Shown: positions 54,407 to 63,467, counted from the first letter of the stretch. The stretch is 64,000 bases of DNA from an uncultured Lachnospiraceae bacterium (GCA_900320345.1 ONRZ01000002.1:39417-103416), one strand, 5' to 3'. Translations and numbers: made by a program. The notes: generated by a model not told the origin, from the letters alone.

Positions 54407-54765
54407 ATAAACAAGAGATAAGAGAAAACATTGATCATAAGTTCCTCGTATGAGACGGGTGTCGGGATCAAGGTTAGGGTCTAAGGGACACGGTATTAGA
54501 ACAGGACAGGCGATGTAAAGCAGAGTACATTAAGAAGGGTATGTACGGTTACAGTCCGGGTACCGAACCGAGGTCGATACAATTGAATAGGGAGTCGGAT
54601 AATTGATCGAGTGTAAAGAGCACTTAAAAATTCATATAAATTATGCGACACCGGTTGAATATCAGGGACGGAAGTGAGAGGTACAGTCCATTGGGAACGG
54701 AAGAAACTGAATGAGAGCGGATGCAGATCGTAAGTATATCGGCATCCGCTCTTATTCTTTTGTTT
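54407..54765 (+). ncRNA. Structured noncoding RNA of ~350 nt, family not identified
   Basis: No protein frame fits. Between the perfect promoter and a strong terminator (GAGCGGATGC 54715-54724, GCATCCGCTC 54742-54751, then a T-rich run) many local stems can be read: GTGTC/GACAC around 54460-54501, GTACAT/ATGTAC (54526-54547), CGGTT/AACCG just after, TCGAT-A-CAATT/AATTG-ATCGA (~54574-54612), and GGAC/GTCC with the loop GGAAGTGAGAGGTACA (~54666-54688). GC-rich purine stretches set it off from its AT-rich flanks. It lacks the sequence marks I know for RNase P RNA, tmRNA and SRP RNA. raiA-type or 6S RNA are candidates to test. Confidence 0.7.
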
Positions 54766-54867
54766 CTTTATCGGAAGTTTTGAAGATCACGACAGGGGAC
54801 ATATCCTTGTACATAGTTCGATAAAATGATAAGATAATATAAGCGGATCAAATGTTTAGATATCATC

Positions 54868-56253
54868 ATGAAGAAGACATTAACATTTTTATTATTCCTA
54901 ATATCGATCATTGTTATGCCGGTAAAAGTAAATGCAGCTGATAAGGTGGTTGTAGTCATAGACCCGGGACACGGCGGAGCAGGGCTTGATGATGCCGAGA
55001 ACGGTGCGAAATACAAGGATGATCTTCCGGAGAAGGAAGTAAACCTTATAACAGCTTTGTCGATGAAGCAGGAACTGCTCAGATATAATAATGTGGAAGT
55101 GTATCTTACCAGAGAAGATGACCGTAAGATAGCCCTGGATGACAGGGTGGATTTTGCAAGCAGCGTAGGTGCCGATGTTATGATCAGCTGTCATTACAAT
55201 GCATCGGAATCACATCTGTTTTACGGAGGCGAGATATTTACATCCGCTTTCGGGAACTGTTACACAATGGGAAGAGGGCTGGCCGAATGTATAATGCAGC
55301 AGTGGGTGGACGACGGTCTTGCTTCCAAAGGCATAAAGGTACGTATCGGAAACGGCGGGAACGATTACTACGGAGTGATCAGGCATGGCAGAGAGGTGAG
55401 CCTGCCTGTGATAATAATAGAACACGGTTATCTGGATAATCATATCGATTATGAACGCCTTGGGACACAGCAGGACTGGGAACGTATGGGAAGGCTGGAT
55501 GCGCAGGGAGTTGCCGAGTATTTCGGACTGAGCAGGGAGACGGTGCTTGACGAGGTTTATCCGACTGTTTATGTGGAAGAACCGTATGGGCGCATGGAAC
55601 CCGATGTGACACCGCCTGAAAATGTTTCTCTTAAGATATCGGATCCGGATATAGAAACCGGAGAAATAACATACGAGGTAAGAGCATCGGAATCCGACGG
55701 ACGGCTTATGTACTACGGACTGGTATTGGGAGAACCCGAGGATGCATTACCTGAGGACTATGCGGATCTTATGCTGTGGGAAGACGGTAAGAGCAGCATG
55801 AGAGGAACTTTCAGTCTGCCGACGGGATACAGGGGCAAGATAACGGCGAGAGTATATAATACGTATGAACTGTATACCAACAGCCTGTCGGAAGAGATCG
55901 ATATGGCCGCACTTCTTAAGGAACGTGCGGATGCACTGGAAGAAGAAGCGAGGGAAGCAAGGGAAGCCCTTGAGCAGGAACGTAAGCGCAAGGCGGACAA
56001 AGAAGCCAGACGGAAAGCCGAAGAACTGAGGGCGCAGACTGCCGAAGAACGCGAGAAGATCGGTGATTTTTCCTTTCTTCTTGGAGGAAGGGGTAATAAC
56101 GACAGTGATGAACACAGTTCAAAAACCGATGACGGCACAATGATCGTGATCGTAGTGCTGTTCATAATATTAACCGTTATTCTTATGTGTATCTTTATTT
56201 TCACCATGAGGAAGAAGATAGTCAGATACCTGCGTGACAGGGACAGGGACTGA
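54868..56253 (+). CDS. N-acetylmuramoyl-L-alanine amidase, C-terminally anchored
   Basis: 461 residues. Signal peptide (~1-24; ending VKVNAADK), then an Amidase_3 domain: zinc ligands in VIDPGHGG, Glu in LPEKEVNL, His in MISCHYNAS, and Glu in VIIIEHGYLDN. A beta domain (~250-345) and a charged coiled coil (~350-415) follow, and a membrane helix sits at the end (~427-450) with a basic tail. Anchoring at the C-terminus is unusual for amidases, which usually carry wall-binding repeats. Cleaves the stem peptide from peptidoglycan, for cell separation or spore processes. Confidence 0.92.
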   Translation: MKKTLTFLLFLISIIVMPVKVNAADKVVVVIDPGHGGAGLDDAENGAKYKDDLPEKEVNLITALSMKQELLRYNNVEVYLTREDDRKIALDDRVDFASSVGADVMISCHYNASESHLFYGGEIFTSAFGNCYTMGRGLAECIMQQWVDDGLASKGIKVRIGNGGNDYYGVIRHGREVSLPVIIIEHGYLDNHIDYERLGTQQDWERMGRLDAQGVAEYFGLSRETVLDEVYPTVYVEEPYGRMEPDVTPPENVSLKISDPDIETGEITYEVRASESDGRLMYYGLVLGEPEDALPEDYADLMLWEDGKSSMRGTFSLPTGYRGKITARVYNTYELYTNSLSEEIDMAALLKERADALEEEAREAREALEQERKRKADKEARRKAEELRAQTAEEREKIGDFSFLLGGRGNNDSDEHSSKTDDGTMIVIVVLFIILTVILMCIFIFTMRKKIVRYLRDRDRD

Positions 56254-56298
56254 CAGGGGAAGGCACAGACGGGTAAACAGATAAGGAGGAACAGGAGT

Positions 56299-57900
56299 AT
56301 GAAGTTAACCTTTGTAGGAGCGGCTCATGAGGTGACAGGCAGCTGCCATTTCATTGAAGCGTGCGGGAAGAATATGCTTGTCGATTACGGCATGGAGCAG
56401 GGGGTGAACATTTATGAGAATGTGGAGATCCCCGTAGATGCCGCCGAAGTAGACTATGTGTTTCTGACACATGCGCATATAGACCATTCCGGATTGCTCC
56501 CGTTACTGTATGCACGCGGGTTCAGGGGACAGATATTTGCCACGGAGGCGACCTGTGACCTGTGCAGCATAATGCTCCGAGACAGTGCTCATATACAGAT
56601 GTTCGAAGCGGAATGGCATAACCGGAAAGCTAAGAGGAGCAGGGATGTAGACGAATATGTACCGCTGTATAATATGCAGGATGCGGACGGTGCGATCAAA
56701 TGCCTTGTGCCGTGTAAATACGGAAAGACGATCAATGTGACCGACGGTGTTAAGATCAGGTTTACGGACGTGGGACATCTGCTGGGTTCGGCGGCTATAG
56801 AAGTATGGCTGACAGAAGGGGATGTGAGCAGGAAGATAGTATTTTCCGGAGATGTTGGTAATCTGCACCAGCCGCTTATCAAGGATCCCGAGACAGTGGA
56901 AGAGGCCGATTATGTTGTTATAGAATCAACCTATGGAGACAGGCTGCACGGAAGGGTCAAGCCTGATTATGTGGCTGAACTTTCGCAGATACTGAAGAAA
57001 ACATTCGACCGCGGCGGAAATGTGGTCATACCTTCATTCGCTGTCGGACGTACACAGGAGATGCTTTATTTCCTGCGTCAGATAAAGGAAGAACATTTGG
57101 TCCCGGGCCATGATGATTTCGAAGTATATATGGACAGTCCGCTTGCCGTCGAGGCTACAGGAGTGTTCAATAAGAATATATATGACTGTTTCGACGAAGA
57201 GGCAATGGAACTTGTGAACAGGGGTATCAATCCGATAACGTTCCAGGGACTCAATCTGTCGATAACGAGTGATGAATCAAAAGCCATAAATTTTGATGAC
57301 AGACCAAAGGTAATATTATCCGCTTCCGGTATGTGCGAGGCAGGACGTGTGCGTCATCATCTCAAACATAATCTGTGGCGGCCGGAATGTTCGATATTGT
57401 TTGTCGGTTATCAGGCAGTCGGAACCCTGGGACGCAGCATAGTCGACGGTGCAAAGGAAGTGAAGCTCTTTGGTGAAACCGTAGAAGTAAGAGCAGAGAT
57501 AATACAGCTTGTGGGTCTGTCGGGACATGCCGACAAGGCAGGTCTTACCGCATGGATGCGTGGATTTAAGAATGATCCGCTCAAGGTATTTATCGTGCAT
57601 GGACAGGATCAGGTCTGTGATGTTTTTGCGGATTATCTTAAGGAAGAATATTCGTTTGATACATATGCGCCCTATTCGGGAACCTGCTATGATCTTGCGG
57701 CTGATGAGCTTGTGAGGGAAACAGACGGCATAAGGATCGAACCCAAGAAGAAACGTGCACTGTCCTCTGTATTCGAGAGGCTTGTTGCTGCAGGACAGAG
57801 GCTGCTTACCGTTATACAGCATAATGAGGGCGGCGCGAACAAGGATCTTGCAAAATTTGCGGATCAGATCAATTCGCTGTGTGACAAGTGGGACAGATAA
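56299..57900 (+). CDS. Beta-CASP metallo-beta-lactamase-fold RNA nuclease
   Basis: 533 residues. MBL motifs THAHIDHSGLLP (zinc ligands), DVGHLLGSAAI and FSGDVGN; beta-CASP blocks VVIESTYGDRLHG, VIPSFAVGRTQEML, SASGMCEAGRVRHHL and GLSGHADKAGL. This is the archaeal-type CPSF-like (YSH1/COG1236) group, found in many Clostridia, likely an RNA endonuclease or exonuclease. The C-terminal ~70 residues are helical and basic. AAGGAGGAAC precedes ATG 56299. Confidence 0.92.
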   Translation: MKLTFVGAAHEVTGSCHFIEACGKNMLVDYGMEQGVNIYENVEIPVDAAEVDYVFLTHAHIDHSGLLPLLYARGFRGQIFATEATCDLCSIMLRDSAHIQMFEAEWHNRKAKRSRDVDEYVPLYNMQDADGAIKCLVPCKYGKTINVTDGVKIRFTDVGHLLGSAAIEVWLTEGDVSRKIVFSGDVGNLHQPLIKDPETVEEADYVVIESTYGDRLHGRVKPDYVAELSQILKKTFDRGGNVVIPSFAVGRTQEMLYFLRQIKEEHLVPGHDDFEVYMDSPLAVEATGVFNKNIYDCFDEEAMELVNRGINPITFQGLNLSITSDESKAINFDDRPKVILSASGMCEAGRVRHHLKHNLWRPECSILFVGYQAVGTLGRSIVDGAKEVKLFGETVEVRAEIIQLVGLSGHADKAGLTAWMRGFKNDPLKVFIVHGQDQVCDVFADYLKEEYSFDTYAPYSGTCYDLAADELVRETDGIRIEPKKKRALSSVFERLVAAGQRLLTVIQHNEGGANKDLAKFADQINSLCDKWDR

Positions 57901-57967
57901 ACGAGCGCTCTTAAGAGCGGTGAAATGAAAGAGGGCATAATAGGATCAGGAGGGAGAACAGGAAACA

Positions 57968-58813
57968 ATGAGTTATGCTGACAAGGTTTTTATTGATATG
58001 TGCAGGGATATCCTGGAGAACGGGTGCAGCACGGAAGGAGAAAAGGTAAGGCCCAAATGGGAGGACGGAACGTCCGCATATACGATCAAGAAATTCGGTG
58101 TTGTTAACAGATACGATCTTCGTAAGGAATTCCCGATAATAACACTCAGGAAAACCGCGCTTAAGAGCGCTGTGGATGAAGTGCTGTGGATATGGCAGAA
58201 GAAATCGAACAAGGTCAGCGAACTCAGTTCGCATATCTGGGATGCGTGGGCCGACGAGAACGGGACTATAGGCAAGGCTTACGGTTATCAGCTGGGTGTA
58301 AAGCATCAGTATAAGGAAGGCATGATGGATCAGGTCGACCGTGTCATATATGATCTTAAGAACAATCCTTTCAGCCGCCGGATCATGACGAATATCTATG
58401 TACATCAGGATCTGCATGAGATGATGCTCTATCCCTGCGCTTACAGCATGACTTTCAATGTTACACAGGAGAAGGGTGAAGACAGGCTGACCTTAAATGC
58501 GATACTCAATCAGCGTTCTCAGGATGTGCTTACGGCAAACAACTGGAACGTAGCCCAATATGCCGTGCTTGTGCATATGCTTGCTCAGGTCTGTGACATG
58601 AATGTCGGGGAATTTATCCATGTGATAGCGGATGCGCATATATACGACAGGCACGTGGAACTTGTTAAGGAACTGATCGAAAGACCCGTATATGAGGCAC
58701 CGAAGTTCTGGCTTAATCCCGAGGTAAAAGACTTCTACAAATTTACGAAGGATGACGTGAAGTTAGAGGGATATAAATACGGCGAACAGATAAGTATACC
58801 GGTTGCGGTTTAG
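57968..58813 (+). CDS. thyA: Thymidylate synthase
   Basis: Methylates dUMP with methylene-tetrahydrofolate. 281 residues with the catalytic Cys in MLYPCAYSMTFNV and the folate/dUMP contacts LNQRSQDVLTANNWNVAQY and HVIADAHIYDRH. The catalytic block reads YPCAYS in place of the more common LPPCH, as in a Clostridia subgroup. Linked to folA 34 bases downstream, which recycles the dihydrofolate made here. Confidence 0.95.
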   Translation: MSYADKVFIDMCRDILENGCSTEGEKVRPKWEDGTSAYTIKKFGVVNRYDLRKEFPIITLRKTALKSAVDEVLWIWQKKSNKVSELSSHIWDAWADENGTIGKAYGYQLGVKHQYKEGMMDQVDRVIYDLKNNPFSRRIMTNIYVHQDLHEMMLYPCAYSMTFNVTQEKGEDRLTLNAILNQRSQDVLTANNWNVAQYAVLVHMLAQVCDMNVGEFIHVIADAHIYDRHVELVKELIERPVYEAPKFWLNPEVKDFYKFTKDDVKLEGYKYGEQISIPVAV

Positions 58814-58847
58814 GGGTCGGAGCAGGAGAGGATTTAAGGAGAAAAAC

Positions 58848-59339
58848 ATGAATATTATCGTTGCGGTTGACAGGAACTGGGCAATAGGCTGTAAGGGAAA
58901 CCTCCTTGTGAGGATACCCGCGGATCACAAGAATTTCCGTGAACTCACCACAGGCAGGGTAGTGGTGCTCGGACGTAAGACACTTGAGACTTTCCCGCAG
59001 GGATTACCTCTTAAGAACAGGACAAATATCATAATGTCAAAAGATCCTTCCTATGAGGTCAGGGATGCCATTGTGGTCCATTCGACGGATGAACTTATGG
59101 AGAAGCTTAAGGATTATGATACAGGCGATGTTTTTATCATAGGCGGGGACAGCGTGTACAGGCAGCTGATCGGATACTGTGACACCGCTATAGTTACCTT
59201 CATAGACCATAAGTATGAGGCGGATGCGTATTTTCCAAATCTTGATGATGATCCCGAATGGGAACTTAAGAGTGAGAGCGAGGAAATGAATTATTTCGAT
59301 CTTGAATATACATTCAGGAGATATGAGAGAAAGAAGTGA
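58848..59339 (+). CDS. folA: Dihydrofolate reductase
   Basis: 163 residues: MNIIVAVDRNWAIGCKGNLL, then VVVLGRKTLETFPQGLPLKN and VFIIGGDSVYRQLIGYCDTA, the three DHFR signatures. The acidic residue that contacts substrate is in RIPADHKNFRELT. ATG 58848 follows AAGGAG at 8 bases. Reduces dihydrofolate with NADPH after thyA. Its 3' end is antisense to the ancestral end of the double-glycine peptide 4 gene. Confidence 0.95.
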   Translation: MNIIVAVDRNWAIGCKGNLLVRIPADHKNFRELTTGRVVVLGRKTLETFPQGLPLKNRTNIIMSKDPSYEVRDAIVVHSTDELMEKLKDYDTGDVFIIGGDSVYRQLIGYCDTAIVTFIDHKYEADAYFPNLDDDPEWELKSESEEMNYFDLEYTFRRYERKK

Positions 59340-59556
59340 AATCACGTCCGAAATGTTTCTTGTACTCATCCTTAGTCATCAGCTGCGAGTTGATGGTATC
59401 GTATTCGCGGGCACACTCAAGTGCTCTTTACTTTGAAGACGCAGGTAAGAGCACACTTCCGTCCTGCTTTACCAGATAGTATTTTTTATTATCCTCATCG
59501 CATACAATATAGCCGCCACTGATCTGTTCAAGCTGTTCCGGACTTGATTTATTCAT
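59314..59556 (-). pseudogene. Double-glycine peptide 4, interrupted by an in-frame stop
   Basis: Minus strand from ATG 59556: MNKSSPEQLEQISGG (leader ending Gly14-Gly15), then YIVCDEDNKKYYLVKQDG, SVLLPASSK and TAA at 59430-59428. The same frame goes on without a shift: RALECAREYDTINSQLMTKD, EYKKHFGRDF to TGA at 59314. So the gene was probably ~80 residues long and one codon (likely GAA) became TAA. The 42-residue short form could still be made. A mini-ORF MNEK with a strong GGAGG precedes it and overlaps its ATG by ATGA; a lost base may have split the original start. Confidence 0.55.
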
Positions 59557-59587
59557 TTCTCATTCATAGTATTACCTCCTTATATAC

Positions 59588-59698
59588 ATGGAAGACGGAG
59601 CAGGCTATATGCTGCGGAACAGTGTGCTTAAGGAGACCCGGAATGAGCTGTATGAATTTGTAAGCAGGATGATTGATAATAAGAAAAATAATTTATAA
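59588..59698 (+). other. Short open frame before uxaC, probably a remnant
   Basis: 36 codons: MEDGAGYMLRNSVLKETRNE, LYEFVSRMIDNKKNNL. No ribosome site. Helical composition suggests the 3' end of a lost gene. Divergent from double-glycine peptide 4. Confidence 0.25.
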
Positions 59699-59728
59699 CG
59701 ATCTGAATGATATGAGGTAGAAATAAAT

Positions 59729-61162
59729 ATGAAAGAGTTTATGGATGACAATTTTATACTCGGCAATGATACCGCAAAGCATCTTTTTCACGATTATGCA
59801 AAAGATCTTCCCATCATAGACTATCACTGCCATCTGTCTCCCCGGGAGATATATGAGGATGTAAGGTTTGACAGTCTGGGTGATGTGTGGTTTGGCGGTA
59901 AGCAGGCCCTGGGAGGTTATTACGGCGATCATTACAAATGGAGGCTCATGCGTTCGGGCGGCATGGATGAGGAGCTTATAACGGAGAGGACCGATGAACT
60001 TAAGAGATTCAAGGGATTTGCCGATACTTTAAGCCTTGCGATAGGTAATCCGATGTATCACTGGTGCAATCTTGAACTTAAGGAGTATTTCGGCATAAAT
60101 GAACCCCTGTGCCCGGCTAACGCTGAGAAGATATGGGATACGTGCAATGATATCCTTAAGAACGATCCGGATATGAGTTCAAGGGGCCTCATAAGACGGA
60201 GCAATGTTGCTTATGTGGGAACGACCGACGATCCCGTTGACAGCCTTGAGTGGCACGAAAAGATCTCGGAGGATAAGAGCATAAACTTCATGGTAAGGCC
60301 TTCCTTCAGACCGGATAAGGCGATAAATATCAGTAAGGCAGGTTTCGCACAATACATTAAAGAACTGGCGGCAGCTGTCGGGAAGGAGAGCCTTGATTCC
60401 ACACAGGATGTTATTGATGCTCTGACTAAGAGGCTTGAATTCTTTGCAGAGCACGGCTGCGTGGCTTCGGACCACGGACTTGACTATATCCCGTTCAGGA
60501 AACTTCCGATGGAGATCTGTGATGAAGCGTTTAAGAAGGCTGTGAAGGGAGAACCTGTCGGCGTGGAAGAAGCTGAGGGTTATCAGACTGCCATACTCAT
60601 CGCCCTTGGAAAAGAGTATAATAAGCACGGGATAGCAATGGAACTTCATTATTCATGTCTTCGGAATATGAATGAGAGACTTTTCAAAAAGCTTGGGCCG
60701 GATACCGGCTTTGATATGATAGCCCAGAATACCTGCGGAGGTAATGTGGCTGCACTTCTGTCGGAACTTGATAAGACGGATGAACTTCCAAAGACCATAA
60801 TATTCTCGCTCAATCCTGCGGACAATGAGCAGATAGGGACTCTGATCGGATGCTTCCAGTCATCGGAGGTTCCGGGTAAGATACAGCACGGTCCGGCCTG
60901 GTGGTTTAACGATACAAGGTCGGGTATGGAAGATCAGATGAAGTCCCTTGCCAATCTGGGAGTACTCGGGAACTTTATCGGAATGCTCACGGATTCAAGG
61001 TCGTTCCTCTCCTATACAAGGCACGACTATTTCAGAAGGATAATGTGCAACCTCATCGGTACATGGGTTGAGAACGGCGAATATCCGAATGATGATGAGG
61101 CACTTAAGAGGATAGTTACCGGGATATCATATTTTAATGCCAAGAGATATTTCGGGATATGA
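59729..61162 (+). CDS. uxaC: Glucuronate/galacturonate isomerase
   Basis: First step of hexuronate use: glucuronate to fructuronate, galacturonate to tagaturonate. 477 residues: MKEFMDDNFILGNDTAKHLF, PIIDYHCHLSPREI (metal site), ITERTDELKRFKGFADTL, and C-terminal DSRSFLSYTRHDYFRRI. Start is ATG 59729 after GAGGTAG. First gene of the hexuronate operon with eda, kdgK and uxuA, which points to growth on pectin or other uronate-rich plant polymers. Confidence 0.97.
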   Translation: MKEFMDDNFILGNDTAKHLFHDYAKDLPIIDYHCHLSPREIYEDVRFDSLGDVWFGGKQALGGYYGDHYKWRLMRSGGMDEELITERTDELKRFKGFADTLSLAIGNPMYHWCNLELKEYFGINEPLCPANAEKIWDTCNDILKNDPDMSSRGLIRRSNVAYVGTTDDPVDSLEWHEKISEDKSINFMVRPSFRPDKAINISKAGFAQYIKELAAAVGKESLDSTQDVIDALTKRLEFFAEHGCVASDHGLDYIPFRKLPMEICDEAFKKAVKGEPVGVEEAEGYQTAILIALGKEYNKHGIAMELHYSCLRNMNERLFKKLGPDTGFDMIAQNTCGGNVAALLSELDKTDELPKTIIFSLNPADNEQIGTLIGCFQSSEVPGKIQHGPAWWFNDTRSGMEDQMKSLANLGVLGNFIGMLTDSRSFLSYTRHDYFRRIMCNLIGTWVENGEYPNDDEALKRIVTGISYFNAKRYFGI

Positions 61163-61189
61163 CAAATATATATATGAAGGAGAAATAAA

Positions 61190-62149
61190 TTGACTGAATT
61201 ACTTAACAGGATACACGATATCGGTATAGTGCCTGTGATCGCGATCGACGATGCGGATAAGGCAGTCGATCTTGCAAGAGCACTTGTAAACGGAGGCCTT
61301 CCGGTCGCAGAGGTGACTTTCAGAACGGAGGCTGCCGAGGAAGCCATCAGGGCTATAGTAAGGGAAGTTCCCACGATGATCGTGGGCGCGGGAACGGTTC
61401 TTACGAAAGAACAGGCTGACAGGGCGATAGACGCGGGAGTCAACTTCATTGTAAGTCCGGGTTTCAATCCCGTTATAACAAAGTATGTACTTGACAGGGG
61501 AGTGTGCATGCTGCCCGGAACAGCCACGGCAGGTGAGATGGAACAGGCTATGATGATGGGGCTTGACGTTGTAAAATTCTTCCCTGCGGAGCAGAATGGA
61601 GGAGTAGCCAAGCTCAAAGCCCTGGCAGGTCCTTACAAGACACTTAAGTGGATGCCTACAGGCGGCGTAAATACCGACAACCTGACGGATTATTTAAGCT
61701 TCCCACAGGTGCTTGCCTGCGGTGGTACATGGATGGTAAAGAAAGATCTTATAGAAGCCGGCAAATGGGACGAAATAACGGACATATGCAAAAAGGCTGT
61801 TAAGAATATGCTGGGGCTGGAAATTGCGCATATCGGTATAAACAGTGAGAATGAGCAGGAAGCCGAAAAAACAGCGAAGTTTCTGTGCACGCTTTTTGAT
61901 CTTGATCTTAAGCCGGGTAACAGTTCGATATTTGCCGGTAAGGAATTCGAGATAATGAAGAGCAGGGGAAGAGGAAGTCATGGCCATATCGCTGTTGCGA
62001 CATGGAATGTGGACAGGGCGATCTACCATCTGTCACGTGCAGGCGTGTCTTTTGATGAATCAACGAGAACTTCGGATGATAAGGGAACAAAGGTTATTTA
62101 CCTTGACGGTGAGATCGGTGGATTTGCGATCCACCTTACAAGAAAATAA
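61190..62149 (+). CDS. KDPG/KHG aldolase fused to a VOC-like domain
   Basis: 319 residues. Residues ~1-205 are a KDPG/KHG aldolase (Eda): NGGLPVAEVTFRTEAAEEAI with catalytic Glu, VGAGTVLTKEQ, GFNPVITKYV, and the Schiff-base Lys in GLDVVKFFPAEQNGG. Residues ~210-319 form a glyoxalase/VOC-like domain (LEIAHIGINSENEQEAEKT, then GHIAVATWNVDRAIYHL and GGFAIHLTRK). Eda alone is ~210 residues. TTG 61190 is the start, from AGGAG upstream. Splits 2-keto-3-deoxy-6-phosphogluconate to pyruvate and glyceraldehyde 3-phosphate; the role of the second domain is unknown. Confidence 0.92.
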   Translation: MTELLNRIHDIGIVPVIAIDDADKAVDLARALVNGGLPVAEVTFRTEAAEEAIRAIVREVPTMIVGAGTVLTKEQADRAIDAGVNFIVSPGFNPVITKYVLDRGVCMLPGTATAGEMEQAMMMGLDVVKFFPAEQNGGVAKLKALAGPYKTLKWMPTGGVNTDNLTDYLSFPQVLACGGTWMVKKDLIEAGKWDEITDICKKAVKNMLGLEIAHIGINSENEQEAEKTAKFLCTLFDLDLKPGNSSIFAGKEFEIMKSRGRGSHGHIAVATWNVDRAIYHLSRAGVSFDESTRTSDDKGTKVIYLDGEIGGFAIHLTRK

Positions 62150-62179
62150 AGTTCAGGTAAACAGATCAGGAGGATTGAT

Positions 62180-63202
62180 ATGGGTAGGATAGTTACTTTC
62201 GGAGAGATAATGCTCAGACTTTCGCCGAACGGTTATTACCGTTTTTTGCAGAATGACCAACTTCAGGCCACCTTCGGCGGCGGTGAGGCCAATGTGTCCG
62301 TTTCCCTGGCCAATTACGGTCTGGATACGGCATTTGTCACCAAGCTGCCGGAGCATGCAATAGGACAGGCGGCCGTTAATAACTTAAGATATTTCGGCGT
62401 GGATACAAGTTATATCGTAAGGGGCGGCGACAGGATAGGTATCTATTACATGGAAAAGGGTGCGTCCCAGAGAGGCAGCGTATGCATATATGACAGGAAA
62501 CATTCGGCGATCCAGGAAGCTTCGGCATCTGATTTTGACTGGGATAAGATATTTGAGGGGGCCGAGTGGTTCCACTTTACCGGGATAACTCCGGCATTGG
62601 GCGAGAACCTTGTGGAAATATGTCTGGAGGCCTGCAAGGCAGCCCGCGCCCACGGTGTGAAGATAAGCTGTGATCTTAATTACAGGAGCAAACTGTGGAC
62701 AAGGGAACAGGCGAGGAAAGCCATGACCGTATTGTGTGAATACGTGGACGTATGCATATCAAATGAAGAGGATGCCAAGGATGTTTTCGGTATCGAGGCC
62801 GAGGGAAGTGATATCTACGGTGGTAAGCTCAATAACGAAGGATATAAGTCGGTTGCGAGACAGCTTGCGGAGAAGTTCGGTTTTGAGAAGGTCGCGATCA
62901 CCCTTCGTACGTCTATATCGGCCAGCGACAATGATTGGCAGGGTATGCTCTATGACGGTAAGGACTACTGCTTCTCGAAGCAGTATCATTTGAGGATAGT
63001 GGACAGGGTTGGAGGCGGAGACAGTTTTGGCGGCGGTCTCATATATGCCCTTATAAGCGGATATACTACGCAGGAAGCTATTGAATTTGCTGTTGCCGCA
63101 TCGGCGCTTAAGCATTCCGTTGAGGCCGATTTTAACAGGGTCACCGTTGATGAAGTGAAGAAGCTTGCCGGCGGAGACGGATCCGGCAGGGTACAGAGAT
63201 AG
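62180..63202 (+). CDS. kdgK: 2-keto-3-deoxygluconate kinase
   Basis: 340 residues of the PfkB family: TFGEIMLRLSPNGYYRFLQN, the first signature FGGGEANVSVSLANYG, and the second, DRVGGGDSFGGGLIYAL, with the catalytic Asp in GGGDSF. Phosphorylates 2-keto-3-deoxygluconate to give the substrate of the aldolase just upstream. AGGAGG precedes ATG 62180. Confidence 0.94.
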   Translation: MGRIVTFGEIMLRLSPNGYYRFLQNDQLQATFGGGEANVSVSLANYGLDTAFVTKLPEHAIGQAAVNNLRYFGVDTSYIVRGGDRIGIYYMEKGASQRGSVCIYDRKHSAIQEASASDFDWDKIFEGAEWFHFTGITPALGENLVEICLEACKAARAHGVKISCDLNYRSKLWTREQARKAMTVLCEYVDVCISNEEDAKDVFGIEAEGSDIYGGKLNNEGYKSVARQLAEKFGFEKVAITLRTSISASDNDWQGMLYDGKDYCFSKQYHLRIVDRVGGGDSFGGGLIYALISGYTTQEAIEFAVAASALKHSVEADFNRVTVDEVKKLAGGDGSGRVQR

Positions 63203-63238
63203 AATACCGTGATCATCACGGGTGATAGGAAGTATGGT

Positions 63239-63319
63239 ATGGAGATAAGAACAGCATGTTCGCCTGCAGATGAAAAGTATTATGATACTGCAAGGCTGAG
63301 GAAGGAATTCAGGAAATAA
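63239..63319 (+). pseudogene. kduI N-terminal remnant
   Basis: 26 codons with a good ribosome site (AGGAAG): MEIRTACSPADEKYYDTARL, RKEFRK and TAA. The pattern E-x-R...H/S-P-x-D-x-K-x-Y-D-T-x-R-L-R-x-E-F is the very start of 5-keto-4-deoxyuronate isomerase. The remaining ~250 residues are missing. It stands in the right pathway context, so it is probably the scar of a deleted kduI. Confidence 0.5.
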
Positions 63320-63467
63320 ACGGCTGCAGGGATATTGCGATCTTAAAGTACGGCGTGACTCTGTGACCCGTGTTGTGAAGACCGAGCAATATACTTAAAT
63401 ACAAGTAAACAAGCTGAAAACGGTGCTGAGGCGGCTTTCAGCGGAAATAAAGAAAGAGGATGAAATG

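Noticed and set aside
54407-54765. RNase P RNA or tmRNA
   Set aside because: The expected length fits, but the RNase P P4 sequence (GAGGAAAGTCC type) and the tmRNA tRNA-like ends and tag frame are not seen.
57905-57918. Palindrome CGCTCTTAAGAGCG after the beta-CASP nuclease gene taken as a terminator
   Set aside because: No T run follows; it could be chance or a protein site.
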